DNA of 64,000 bases from an uncultured Paracoccaceae bacterium. Its GTDB lineage: Bacteria > Pseudomonadota > Alphaproteobacteria > Rhodobacterales > Rhodobacteraceae. Position numbers and translations under genes: made by a program. A model generated the notes under the pieces. It saw only the letters and a program-made list of their open reading frames with translations, had not been told where the DNA came from and did no database searches. The stretch lies in the NCBI GenBank assembly GCA_947489445.1, contig CANLDN010000003.1, forward strand, positions 186,001-250,000. Reading direction: 5' to 3'. Below, piece by piece: positions 57,206-64,000 of the stretch (position 1 is its first letter; each line of letters starts with the position of its first letter).

Positions 57206-57234
57206 TATGTACGGGCAGGCGGGCGGTGGATCAA
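57206..57234 (-). promoter_or_regulatory. Candidate promoter for rplS-rpmE with a long leader
   Basis: Reverse strand TTGATC, 17 bases, then TACATA. A start about 6-8 bases later would leave a leader of about 220 bases before rplS, where autoregulatory folds are known for this gene in other bacteria. Not seen as a named leader family. Confidence 0.4.
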
Positions 57235-57254
57235 GTCATTTTCCGCCTTAACAT

Positions 57255-57842
57255 TCAGCCCGCCGCATCAAACATCAAGCGGAACGTGACCGGGAAGGTC
57301 CGGGTGATGCTTGGCAGCCCTGCCAATTCCTGAAGCACGTCGATACCGGCATCGATGCCCGCCTCATCCGTGCTGACGAAAAGCATGCTATTGGTTGTTA
57401 CCAACACCTGATCATCTGCGGTGCGCATGACGAATACATCCAGAAAGACAGGGATATCCTGACCAAGAAAGGCAAGATCGCCGTCGATCTCGGTTACCAG
57501 GCTGTCGCCTGCGCCAAGTGCACCGACGGCTTCCATATCGATATTGGCGATCAATGTGGCGGTGGTTGCGGCCCCAAAGACGTGTTCCTGCATCCGTTCA
57601 TTGCGGATGTCGATATTGGTCTGCACAGAGGTCAGATCAACCTCGACCGTGGCGGCACCATCAGCTGTCACCTGACCCGACAAACGCTGGAATGTATGTG
57701 CTTCGCCGGTATCGTCATTTTTGATTGAACCAAAGCCGATAACGGACTGGTCGGTATCCAATGTCCAGCTTTCCGCTGTCGCTGTGTTTGCTGCCAAAAT
57801 GGTCACCGCGAGCGCGGTTGTCTTTAGAAATATGTTCAACAT
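57255..57842 (-). CDS. YceI-like exported lipid-binding protein
   Basis: A 195-residue YceI-family lipocalin-like barrel with a signal peptide (MLNIFLKTTALAVTILAANTATA) and mature start ESWTLDTDQSVIGFGSIKN. SGQVTADGAATVEVDLTSVQTNIDIRNERM is family-typical. Such proteins bind isoprenoid-like lipids. The start at 57842 follows GAGAGA; the frame is open further upstream. Confidence 0.87.
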   Translation of the reverse strand: MLNIFLKTTALAVTILAANTATAESWTLDTDQSVIGFGSIKNDDTGEAHTFQRLSGQVTADGAATVEVDLTSVQTNIDIRNERMQEHVFGAATTATLIANIDMEAVGALGAGDSLVTEIDGDLAFLGQDIPVFLDVFVMRTADDQVLVTTNSMLFVSTDEAGIDAGIDVLQELAGLPSITRTFPVTFRLMFDAAG

Positions 57843-57937
57843 GATCTCTCTCGCTGATTTCTGGGGCAAACCAGCCCTTGGGATACTCAGTAAGCTGTTA
57901 GACGCAGCATATCTGGCAGTACCCCAGAAATTCCACC

Positions 57938-58735
57938 CTATTTGTCGCTGGGATGGGCTTTCTGCCATAAATCAGGGCGGCGATCCTGTGTGATCCGGTC
58001 GGATTGTGCCCGCCGCCAGGCGGCGATCTTCGCGTGATTGCCTGATAGCAGCACCTCAGGGATCTTGTGGCCCTGCCATTCAGCTGGCTTGGTATATTGG
58101 GGATGTTCCAGCAAACCGGCGGAAAAACTTTCTTCGACGGCGCTGTCCGCGTTGCCCAGCACGCCGGGCAACAGGCGGATGGTTGCATCAATCATCGCTT
58201 GCGCCGCGATCTCACCGCCGGTCATGACGAAGTCACCAAGCGAAACCTCCTGTATGCCGAAATGGTCCAGCACCCGTTCATCCACGCCTTCAAATCGGCC
58301 ACACAGCAGCGTTACCCCGTCGTGACGTGCCCAGTCGCGGGCCATGGCCTGATCAAACTGCTTGCCGCGCGGGGATAGATACACCAGCGGCATTGCCCCC
58401 TTCGTGCCACGCCGCGCGTCAGTGATCGCAGCTTCCAGCACATCGGCGCGCAGCACCATGCCCGCCCCGCCGCCGGCGGGCGTGTCATCGACGTTACGAT
58501 GTTTCCCGATGCCATACTCGCGCAGATCATAGGTTTGCAATTGCCACAGCCCGTCCTGCAAGGCCTTGCCCGTCAGGCTTTCGCCCAGCACACCGGGAAA
58601 GGCCTGCGGGAACAGCGTGATGATCTGCGCGGTCCATGATCCAGCCAGATCCGGCGTATCCGTCATCAGTTCGCGCGGTTTCAGCGTCGGACGGATCGAC
58701 TTGCGACCGCTGGCTTTGCCGGGCTTATCCGTCAT
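57938..58735 (-). CDS. trmD: tRNA (guanine-N1-)-methyltransferase
   Basis: A 265-residue TrmD that makes m1G37 in tRNA. The knot-forming marks are HRNVDDTPAGGGAGMVLR, LPGVLG, GRFEGVDERVLDHFG and FVMTGGEIAAQA. Its start is set at 58735, with a basic extension (SGRKSIRPTLKPRELM) that I recall in other Rhodobacteraceae proteins; an ATG at 58666 would be shorter. Overlaps rimM by 11 bases. Confidence 0.93.
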   Translation of the reverse strand: MTDKPGKASGRKSIRPTLKPRELMTDTPDLAGSWTAQIITLFPQAFPGVLGESLTGKALQDGLWQLQTYDLREYGIGKHRNVDDTPAGGGAGMVLRADVLEAAITDARRGTKGAMPLVYLSPRGKQFDQAMARDWARHDGVTLLCGRFEGVDERVLDHFGIQEVSLGDFVMTGGEIAAQAMIDATIRLLPGVLGNADSAVEESFSAGLLEHPQYTKPAEWQGHKIPEVLLSGNHAKIAAWRRAQSDRITQDRRPDLWQKAHPSDK

Positions 58736-59243
58736 GGCTGGCGAACAACCCGTCGGGCGGATTGGCAATGATACGTTTGGTGCCCAAATCCACTGTCGGC
58801 ACCGCTGCTTGGGTGAATGGCAACAGGATTGTGTCGGATTGGCCCGGCACGATGACCTCCAGCAGATCACCGGCACCGTGATCCATCACGTTCTTAACGG
58901 TACCCAACGTGGCCCCCCCGGTATCGAGCACCGTCAGGCCAATCAGATCAGCATAGTAATATTCGTCATCCGGCAATGCAGGCATAACGGCCCGTTCGGC
59001 ATAAAGGCTGACATTGCGCAGGGCGTCGGCGTCTTCCTTGGTCACGACACCATCCAAACGGACGCTGAACCCGTTCTTGAGCTGGCCGGTCAAGATCACC
59101 TGCGCAAACGCGCGCCCGTCTTCGGTGTAAAGGGGGGTGTAGTCGGCAATCGCCGCCGGATCAGCGCAAAAGGATTTCAGGCGCAGTTCGCCATGCACCC
59201 CAAAGGATCCACCCAAACTGCCAACGATCACACGGTCAGTCAT
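58725..59243 (-). CDS. rimM: 16S rRNA processing protein RimM
   Basis: A 172-residue RimM (VIVGSLGGSFGVHGELRLKSF in the N-terminal domain, a PRC barrel from about 95: DDEYYYADLIGLTVLDT). It matures the 30S head. Starts in an ATGA overlap with a small upstream gene and overlaps trmD by 11 bases. Confidence 0.95.
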   Translation of the reverse strand: MTDRVIVGSLGGSFGVHGELRLKSFCADPAAIADYTPLYTEDGRAFAQVILTGQLKNGFSVRLDGVVTKEDADALRNVSLYAERAVMPALPDDEYYYADLIGLTVLDTGGATLGTVKNVMDHGAGDLLEVIVPGQSDTILLPFTQAAVPTVDLGTKRIIANPPDGLFASHDG

Positions 59244-59386
59244 TCACGCTCCATTCCGACGCAGACATCCATGATCCACAGGCTGCCTATGGCTTCACAT
59301 GTTTCACGCGCATTGTTGCGTTCAAACAACATGCCCGCCACAAAGGCGAACATCACAAGGATGATGGTACGCAGCAAGCGAAACAT
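59240..59386 (-). CDS. Small single-helix membrane protein between rpsP and rimM
   Basis: A 48-residue protein: one transmembrane helix (MFRLLRTIILVMFAFVAGM), then a short tail with FERNNARETCEAIGSLW and two Cys (ETC and DVC). It starts at ATG 59386 and ends in an ATGA overlap with rimM, so its translation is tied to the rimM gene. Too short to score for codon use. The layout of helix plus ER and paired Cys looks like small proteins I recall in other Rhodobacteraceae, but I cannot name a family. Confidence 0.65.
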   Translation of the reverse strand: MFRLLRTIILVMFAFVAGMLFERNNARETCEAIGSLWIMDVCVGMERE

Positions 59387-59409
59387 TTGGACACCCGTGA
59401 AAGGGAAGG

Positions 59410-59437
59410 TGCTGCCCGGTTATGTGACCGGGCAGCA
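59410..59437 (-). promoter_or_regulatory. Strong hairpin between rpsP and the small-protein/rimM genes
   Basis: TGCTGCCCGGT and ACCGGGCAGCA are a perfect 11-base stem around a six-base loop, just after the rpsP stop. No T-run follows. It could trim or partly stop transcription and so lower rimM-trmD relative to rpsP. Confidence 0.6.
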
Positions 59438-59445
59438 TAGGGGGC

Positions 59446-59850
59446 TTACTCTTCAGCCGCTGCTTCTTCTGCAGGCGCTTCTTCAGCCGGTGCATTGGCA
59501 GCTTCTTCAGCAGCTTTCGCCTTCTCGGCCTTCTCTTCGGCCCGTGCCTGAGCTGCTTTGCCCGGTGTGCCCTTCTTGGGGTTGCTGCGGTCTTTCTTGG
59601 GCAGCTCGCCAGCGGCTTCCAACATGCGCGACACACGGTCGGTCGGCTGTGCGCCTTCGCCCAACCAGTATTTCACGCGCTCCATGTTCATTTTCACGCG
59701 CTCTTCGCTGTCTTTGGGCAGCATGGGGTTATATGTGCCTAGCTTTTCGATGAAACGACCATCGCGCGGCATGCGGCTGTCGGCAGCCACAATTGCGTAA
59801 AATGGACGTTTCTTAGAGCCGCCACGGGCCAGTCTGATCTTCATTGCCAT
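59446..59850 (-). CDS. rpsP: Ribosomal protein S16
   Basis: A 134-residue bS16. The core ([40 protein letters not shown]) is standard; the last 40 residues are Ala/Glu-rich, an extension common in alphaproteobacteria. AAGGAGA precedes the ATG. Confidence 0.96.
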   Translation of the reverse strand: MAMKIRLARGGSKKRPFYAIVAADSRMPRDGRFIEKLGTYNPMLPKDSEERVKMNMERVKYWLGEGAQPTDRVSRMLEAAGELPKKDRSNPKKGTPGKAAQARAEEKAEKAKAAEEAANAPAEEAPAEEAAAEE

Positions 59851-59881
59851 CTGGTTTTCTCCTTAAAGATGGTTTGGGTGA

Positions 59882-59904
59882 GGTGGATCGGGATCCACCT
59901 TACG
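59882..59904. repeat. Copy 5 of the dispersed palindromic repeat (variant)
   Basis: GGTGGATC-GG-GATCCACC followed by TTACG. Both arms carry paired changes relative to copies 2 and 3, so the stem is kept. As in copy 1 its right end carries a TAA stop, here of the chorismate mutase gene. Confidence 0.75.
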
Positions 59905-60196
59905 ATTGGTGTTGTTTGTGGTGTTGGATGACTTCCTGAATGATGAAGTTCAGGAATTTCTTGGCAAATTCCGGGTCAAGATCGGCCCGGTTTGCAAGAT
60001 CGGTCAGCCGCGCGATCTGGGTCTCTTCACGCGCGGGGTCGGAGGGGGGCAGGGCGTGTTCGGCCTTCAGCCGACCCACAGCCTGCGTATGCTTGAACCG
60101 CTCGCCCAGTGTGTAGACAAGAATGGCATCAAGCCGGTCGATGCTTTCGCGGTGGCTCTTGAGGACCTCCGCGGCACGGGTCACAGCGTCAGTCAT
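59900..60196 (-). CDS. Chorismate mutase (AroQ type)
   Basis: A 98-residue free-standing AroQ-fold chorismate mutase, which converts chorismate to prephenate. Helix-1 residues SIDRLDAILVYTLGERFKHTQAVGRLKAE with the catalytic Arg/Lys positions, and the late IIQEVIQHHK. Not fused to prephenate dehydratase. Its start overlaps the stop of the first acetyltransferase by 8 bases, so it is last in the acetyltransferase run. Confidence 0.9.
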   Translation of the reverse strand: MTDAVTRAAEVLKSHRESIDRLDAILVYTLGERFKHTQAVGRLKAEHALPPSDPAREETQIARLTDLANRADLDPEFAKKFLNFIIQEVIQHHKQHQS

Positions 60197-60755
60197 TGCT
60201 GTCTCCTTTGGTGGAATAACGATAGGTCACCACATCATCAGTGCGGCGCGGATGCGGAGCACCTTTTTGCGCATCCAGTTTCTCTGCGATGCGAATGGAC
60301 GGGGCGTTCGCCTCTGCGATGTAGCTGACGAAAGCGTCGCCATAGATCTGGCGGCAAATTGGCAGCAACCCTTTGGCAGCCTCGGCCGCAAACCCATGCC
60401 CCTCGGCCTCTTCGGTCAAAAGCCAGCCAAGTTCGGGATCGGGATCCCCAAATTCATGGCCCAGCAAGACCATGCCCTGCACGGTGCCGTCCTTGGTGCA
60501 AATCGTCAGCGCGCCATGGCCACGTAGCACCCAGCCGGCGACCAGCTGATTGAAATCCAGCCATGCATCTTCGGCCGTGAACGGGCCGCCAATGTGAACA
60601 GAACGGTCGGTCGTCCAGATCGGTTCCAACACCGTCCAATCGCTGATATGGGGCAGACGCAGGATCAGGCGCTCTGTCTTGATCACAGGCACGCTGTCAC
60701 GAAGGGCGTTGATCTGACCCAGTGCGTTTGCGGGAATTTTGGTCCAGGGTGTCAT
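60189..60755 (-). CDS. RimJ/RimL-like acetyltransferase, member 1 of five (next to chorismate mutase)
   Basis: A 188-residue GNAT of the RimJ/L type: TERLILRLPHISDW, VHIGGPFTAEDAW, GWVLRGHG, then DPELGWLLTEEAEGHGFAAEA and NAPSIRIAEKLDA. The acetyl-CoA loop has EGHGFAA. Unlike the others it has DPE rather than PEPE before the Gly-Trp. Start 60755 overlaps the next stop (ATGA). Target not known; RimJ/L enzymes acetylate ribosomal protein termini. Confidence 0.9.
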   Translation of the reverse strand: MTPWTKIPANALGQINALRDSVPVIKTERLILRLPHISDWTVLEPIWTTDRSVHIGGPFTAEDAWLDFNQLVAGWVLRGHGALTICTKDGTVQGMVLLGHEFGDPDPELGWLLTEEAEGHGFAAEAAKGLLPICRQIYGDAFVSYIAEANAPSIRIAEKLDAQKGAPHPRRTDDVVTYRYSTKGDSND

Positions 60756-61252
60756 GCCGCACCTCGCATATGTCGGTAGACATGACTGTCCCAGCCCGCA
60801 GGTGGGTTTGAAGCCGGGTCAAGCGCGGCACCCAACCGCTCTGCGACCTTGATCGAGGCGGCATTGCCCTTGCTGATATAGCTGACAATCGATGGCAAAT
60901 CAGTGGTCGCAAAAGTATGGTCCAGCATGGCGCGCCCGGCTTCCGTTGCGAGCCCCAACCCCTCGAACCCGTCAAAGACAAACCAGCCGCATTCCGGCTC
61001 CGGATAGTGCGGCGGATAGACCAGACCTGCGCCGCCAGCCAGTTTGCCATCCATCTCAATCGCCAAGGTCCCAAAGCCATAGAGCGCCCAACTGGCGATA
61101 TCATTCGTAAACCAGGTCCAAGCCTGAGCGCGGTCAAGCGGGCCGTCCATATACATAGTACGGTCGCTGGCCAGAAAAGCCGCGTAGGTGTCAAAGTCAC
61201 TGCGCAGATAGGGGCGCAGCGTCAGCCGTTCGGTGTGCAATGTCGGGATCAT
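60752..61252 (-). CDS. RimJ/RimL-like acetyltransferase, member 2 of five
   Basis: A 166-residue GNAT: TERLTLRPYLRSDFDTYAAF, SDRTMYMDGPLDRAQAW, then YPEPECGWFVFDGFEGLGLATEA and NAASIKVAERLGA. ATGA overlaps at both ends. Closest in layout to member 3 by the YAAF...SDR segment. Its own GGP is changed to DGP. Confidence 0.9.
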   Translation of the reverse strand: MIPTLHTERLTLRPYLRSDFDTYAAFLASDRTMYMDGPLDRAQAWTWFTNDIASWALYGFGTLAIEMDGKLAGGAGLVYPPHYPEPECGWFVFDGFEGLGLATEAGRAMLDHTFATTDLPSIVSYISKGNAASIKVAERLGAALDPASNPPAGWDSHVYRHMRGAA

Positions 61253-61761
61253 GCAAAGGCCTCGGGGCTGGGATGTCGCCAGATATGCATGGTGCCATAG
61301 GTTGGATGTTCGTAAGTTTCGCCTGATTGGCAGCCCATCCGCTTGGCAAGTGCCACGGATCTTGTATTGACCGGATCAATCAGGCTGATGGCCGTGGTCC
61401 AGCCCAATGTGTCATAGGCATAGGTGCGCGCCGTCAATGCGGCCTCATGGGCGATCCCCCGCCCTTCGCCTGCTTGAAAAACCGACCATGCAATTTCTGG
61501 TTCTGGCCAGTCTTCGGGGCAATAAAGACCCACAATACCCAGCGGCTGGTCCGTCTCGCGATCTGCGACCATCCACCGACCATAGCCGCGCAAGGTCCAA
61601 TGCCCTGCGATTTCGGCCAACTGATTAAACGCCTGCGCACGGGTAAATGGCCCGCCCAGCAGCTTGGCACGGTCCGATCCACGAAATGCTGCATAAGCGT
61701 CGAAATCATCCCAACTGGGCGCGCGCAGTGTCAGCCGTTCTGTCTGCAATACAGGGATCAT
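61249..61761 (-). CDS. RimJ/RimL-like acetyltransferase, member 3 of five
   Basis: A 170-residue GNAT: TERLTLRAPSWDDFDAYAAF, SDRAKLLGGPFTRAQAF, HWTLRGYGRW, WPEPEIAWSVFQAGEGRGIAHEA and NTRSVALAKRMGC. The acetyl-CoA loop EGRGIA is intact. ATGA overlaps at both ends. Confidence 0.9.
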   Translation of the reverse strand: MIPVLQTERLTLRAPSWDDFDAYAAFRGSDRAKLLGGPFTRAQAFNQLAEIAGHWTLRGYGRWMVADRETDQPLGIVGLYCPEDWPEPEIAWSVFQAGEGRGIAHEAALTARTYAYDTLGWTTAISLIDPVNTRSVALAKRMGCQSGETYEHPTYGTMHIWRHPSPEAFA

Positions 61762-62270
61762 GCGGCCATCCTGTCGTAACGATAAACAAGATCATAACCG
61801 CCATCCGGTGTCTGTGCATCAGGATCAATAACACCGCCTAGCCGTTCGGCCACACGGATTGAGGGTGCGTTTTCAGGATCAATGAATGAGACACAGGTCT
61901 CCAGACCCAATGTCTCCCAAGCCCATGGCATCAGGGTCTGCATCGCTTCGGTAATATAGCCCTGACCTTCATATTCAGGTTTCCAAAGGCTCCACGCAAA
62001 TTCGGGCTCCGGCCAGTTGGTCGGATACCAAGGACCCACAAAGCCAAGCGGCGTGCCGTCCGACGAACATGCAGTAAAGGCGGAATACCCCCGCAGCATC
62101 CAAAGACCCGTAATATTGCCAAACGCCCAATGCGCGCGTTTTGCGTCAATATTCGGCCCACCGATATAGCGGGTGCGATCACTGGCGCAGAACGCCAGAA
62201 ATGCGGGCATGTCGTCCAGATGTGGCTGGCGCAGGATCAGGCGTTTGGTGGTCAGCGTCAGGAAGGTCAT
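61758..62270 (-). CDS. RimJ/RimL-like acetyltransferase, member 4 of five
   Basis: A 170-residue GNAT: TKRLILRQPHLDDMPAFLAF, SDRTRYIGGPNIDAKRA, LWMLRGYSAF, WPEPEFAWSLWKPEYEGQGYITEA and NAPSIRVAERLGG. ATGA overlaps at both ends. The acetyl-CoA loop EGQGYI is intact. Confidence 0.9.
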   Translation of the reverse strand: MTFLTLTTKRLILRQPHLDDMPAFLAFCASDRTRYIGGPNIDAKRAHWAFGNITGLWMLRGYSAFTACSSDGTPLGFVGPWYPTNWPEPEFAWSLWKPEYEGQGYITEAMQTLMPWAWETLGLETCVSFIDPENAPSIRVAERLGGVIDPDAQTPDGGYDLVYRYDRMAA

Positions 62271-62815
62271 GCAATCGCCTCCGACGCTTGTTTAATCGCC
62301 CGTGGATCATCATGGGGCAGATGCCGGAACACGATGACCTTTTCATCATCCACCACATCACGACGTTCTTCAACGGCACCCAAACGGGACGCAAGGCGCA
62401 AGGACCGATGGTTATCTGGCCCGATCAGTGACACCAGCGGCTCCAATCCCAAGGTACGTCCAGCCCATTCACGCACAGCGCAGGCAGCCTCGAACGCATA
62501 GGACCGCCCCTCGAACCCATCAAACATATGCCAGGCCATTTCTGGCTGCGGCCATTCAATGTGATTGATGATGCCAAGGCGGCCAGCGGCGACACCGGTC
62601 TTCTTCTCAGTCACGGTGAAAAATCCATAACCGTGCCACTGCCAATGCCCGATACTGGCAATAAACCCGCGCCATGCATCACGCTCAGTGCCCTTACCGC
62701 CCACATGCACCATCCGCTCGGACCGCGTCAGCCATGCGGTGAAGGCCGCAAGGTCACGCTTTTGCGGGCCGCGCAGCACAAGCCGCGCCGTGGTAAGGGT
62801 CGGGGCAGGGGTCAT
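62267..62815 (-). CDS. RimJ/RimL-like acetyltransferase, member 5 of five
   Basis: A 182-residue GNAT: TARLVLRGPQKRDLAAF, ERMVHVGGKGTERDAW, HWQWHGYGFF, WPQPEMAWHMFDGFEGRSYAFEA and NHRSLRLASRLGA. The acetyl-CoA loop reads EGRSYAF where the other members have a Gly after the basic residue, so cofactor binding may be altered. ATGA overlaps at both ends. Confidence 0.88.
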   Translation of the reverse strand: MTPAPTLTTARLVLRGPQKRDLAAFTAWLTRSERMVHVGGKGTERDAWRGFIASIGHWQWHGYGFFTVTEKKTGVAAGRLGIINHIEWPQPEMAWHMFDGFEGRSYAFEAACAVREWAGRTLGLEPLVSLIGPDNHRSLRLASRLGAVEERRDVVDDEKVIVFRHLPHDDPRAIKQASEAIA

Positions 62816-63147
62816 ACGAGCCCCAGTTCAGCGGGTGTGTTCCCGGTCAAGACAGGCCGCGTGAAACTGCGTTCGTAGCTCAGAATGCAGCGGGTGTTGG
62901 CGGCAAAGCGCAACAGCGCTTGGCATTCATCATCTGCAGCCAGATCAGCCCGATAAGCCTCATAAGCCGCCAGTGAGGGGAAAGAGAACATCGCATAGGC
63001 GATATCGCTCGGCCCCTCATGCGGCAGCCAATAGCCATGATGCGTCCCGCCCATCTTATCGACCATGTAAATCCACGCCTTCGCATATTTCTCAAAGGCA
63101 TCGATCTGATAAGGGTCGATCACATATTTCAGGGTGCAGGTGATCAT
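62812..63147 (-). CDS. NIPSNAP-like protein
   Basis: A 111-residue NIPSNAP-domain protein: VIDPYQIDAFEKYAKAWI, MGGTHHGYWLPHEGPSDIAYAMFSF. The domain is a ferredoxin-like alpha-beta fold of unclear biochemical role. ATGA overlaps with ffh (stop) and with member 5 (start), so it is in the same run. Confidence 0.85.
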   Translation of the reverse strand: MITCTLKYVIDPYQIDAFEKYAKAWIYMVDKMGGTHHGYWLPHEGPSDIAYAMFSFPSLAAYEAYRADLAADDECQALLRFAANTRCILSYERSFTRPVLTGNTPAELGLV

Positions 63148-64000
63148 TTTTTCTTTCCGAAGCCCGACAGACCCGGTGGCAATTGCATTCCACCACCGCC
63201 CAGACCCGGCATGCCGCCGGGCATCTTGCCCTGCAGTGCCTTGGCCGCTTCTTCCATCGCTTTGGGGTCGTTCATGTCAGGCATGCCACCGGGCATCCCG
63301 CCGCCTTTGCCAAACATGCCCTTCATGGCCTGTTTCAGCATGCCGCCCTTGCCCATCTTCTTCATCATGCCCGCCATCTGTTTGTGCTGCTTCACAAGGC
63401 GATTGAGTTCGGACACTTCCAGACCGGCCCCGGCTGCAATCCGTTTCTTGCGGCTTGCAGCCAACACATCAGGATTGGCGCGCTCTTTCTTGGTCATCGA
63501 ATTGATCAGCGCGATCTGGCGTTTCAGGATGCTGTCATCGAACCCCGCCTGATCCATCTGTTTGGCCATCTTCTGGGCACCGGGCATCATGCCCATCATC
63601 CCTTCCATGCCGCCCATCTTCATCATCTGTTCCAGCTGCATTTTCAGGTCATTCATGTTGAACCGGCCCTTCTGGAACCGCTTCATCATGCGTTCGGCCT
63701 GTTCGGCCTCGATCGTTTCCTGCGCCTTTTCGACAAGGGCCACGATATCGCCCATGCCCAGGATCCGGCCCGCGATGCGTTCCGGCTCGAACGTCTCGAT
63801 CGCGTCCATCTTTTCGCCAAGACCGACAAAGCGGATCGGCTTGCCGGTAATCGCGCGCATGGACAGGGCAGCACCACCGCGCCCGTCACCGTCCATCCGG
63901 GTCAGGACAACGCCGGTCACACCGATCTTGTCGTCAAATTCCTGCGCGACGTTAACGGCATCCTGACCAGTCAGGCCATCGACCACCAATAGCGTCTCGC
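63144..64000 (-). CDS. ffh: Signal recognition particle protein Ffh, C-terminal part (continues beyond the window)
   Basis: About 285 residues of Ffh, the SRP GTPase that brings nascent membrane proteins to the inner membrane. The end of the G domain is visible (TRMDGDGRGGAALSMR, FVGLGEKMDAIETF) and the Met-rich M domain, with the RNA-binding stretch KKRIAAGAGLEVSELN and the Gly/Met-rich end GGMPGGMPDMNDPKAM. The N-terminal domain and P-loop are off the right edge. It is followed by the NIPSNAP and acetyltransferase genes. Confidence 0.96.
   Translation of the reverse strand, partial: ETLLVVDGLTGQDAVNVAQEFDDKIGVTGVVLTRMDGDGRGGAALSMRAITGKPIRFVGLGEKMDAIETFEPERIAGRILGMGDIVALVEKAQETIEAEQAERMMKRFQKGRFNMNDLKMQLEQMMKMGGMEGMMGMMPGAQKMAKQMDQAGFDDSILKRQIALINSMTKKERANPDVLAASRKKRIAAGAGLEVSELNRLVKQHKQMAGMMKKMGKGGMLKQAMKGMFGKGGGMPGGMPDMNDPKAMEEAAKALQGKMPGGMPGLGGGGMQLPPGLSGFGKKK

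Noticed and set aside
58566..59753. Forward frame of 395 codons over trmD-rimM-rpsP
   Set aside because: It crosses three conserved reverse genes and reads as their antisense.
63183..63992. Forward His/Leu/Phe-rich frame opposite ffh
   Set aside because: Complement of the Met/Lys/Gly-rich Ffh M domain, not a real protein.

Overview
The window looks like a chromosomal segment of a marine alphaproteobacterium of the Rhodobacteraceae/Roseobacter type. This is inferred from gene content: a class I lysyl-tRNA synthetase, a MipZ-type division-plane ATPase, a four-domain dimethylglycine-dehydrogenase-like oxidoreductase, a urease operon, a short RTX protein, and the order ffh - acetyltransferases - chorismate mutase - rpsP - rimM - trmD. 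Base composition is moderately GC-rich throughout, except for an AT-richer left edge. I saw no rRNA, tRNA, CRISPR array, insertion sequence, integrase or prophage.

Layout. 1-0.74 kb: edge of an unrecognised, compositionally distinct reverse gene. 0.9-7.2 kb: SH3-domain protein, 2-hydroxyacid dehydrogenase, exported protein, class 3 lipase and the large flavin/folate-type oxidoreductase. 7.3-10 kb: a tightly overlapped reverse operon (aldo/keto reductase, FAD oxidoreductase, acetyltransferase). 10-22 kb: small conserved unknowns, a second aldo/keto reductase, nadD-dacB, a DUF2330 protein, TerB-like protein, lysK and a beta-helix protein closed by a strong terminator. 22.2-29.3 kb: complete urease operon ureD-A-B-C-E-F-G carrying several non-urease genes, including a histone-H1-like Lys/Ala/Pro-rich protein. 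29.3-39.3 kb: barrel-like protein, YdcF-like protein, acetyl-CoA synthetase, large exported unknown, OmpA-like protein, MscS channel and RTX protein. 39.5-50 kb: leuC, leuD and leuB, split by lipoprotein, TerB-like, patatin, membrane, phosphatase-like and SDR/LysR genes. 50-56.2 kb: glutamate-synthase-like FMN protein, mipZ, DEAD-box helicase and a chemoreceptor. 56.3-64 kb: on the reverse strand, translation genes (ffh, rpsP, rimM, trmD, rplS, rpmE) with a run of five consecutive, stop-start-overlapping GNAT acetyltransferases between ffh and chorismate mutase.

Working together: the urease genes supply nickel urease and its maturation proteins (UreE/G/F/D). leuC/D/B complete the isopropylmalate steps of leucine synthesis. 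The right end is a ribosome/tRNA-modification/secretion block. The most unusual items are the five-member acetyltransferase array, a small palindromic repeat present at five sites (one inside a reading frame), the insertion in UreC next to an H1-like gene, helically phased GTCGG repeats, paired hairpins at 50.0 kb, and a small unlabelled membrane protein between rpsP and rimM.
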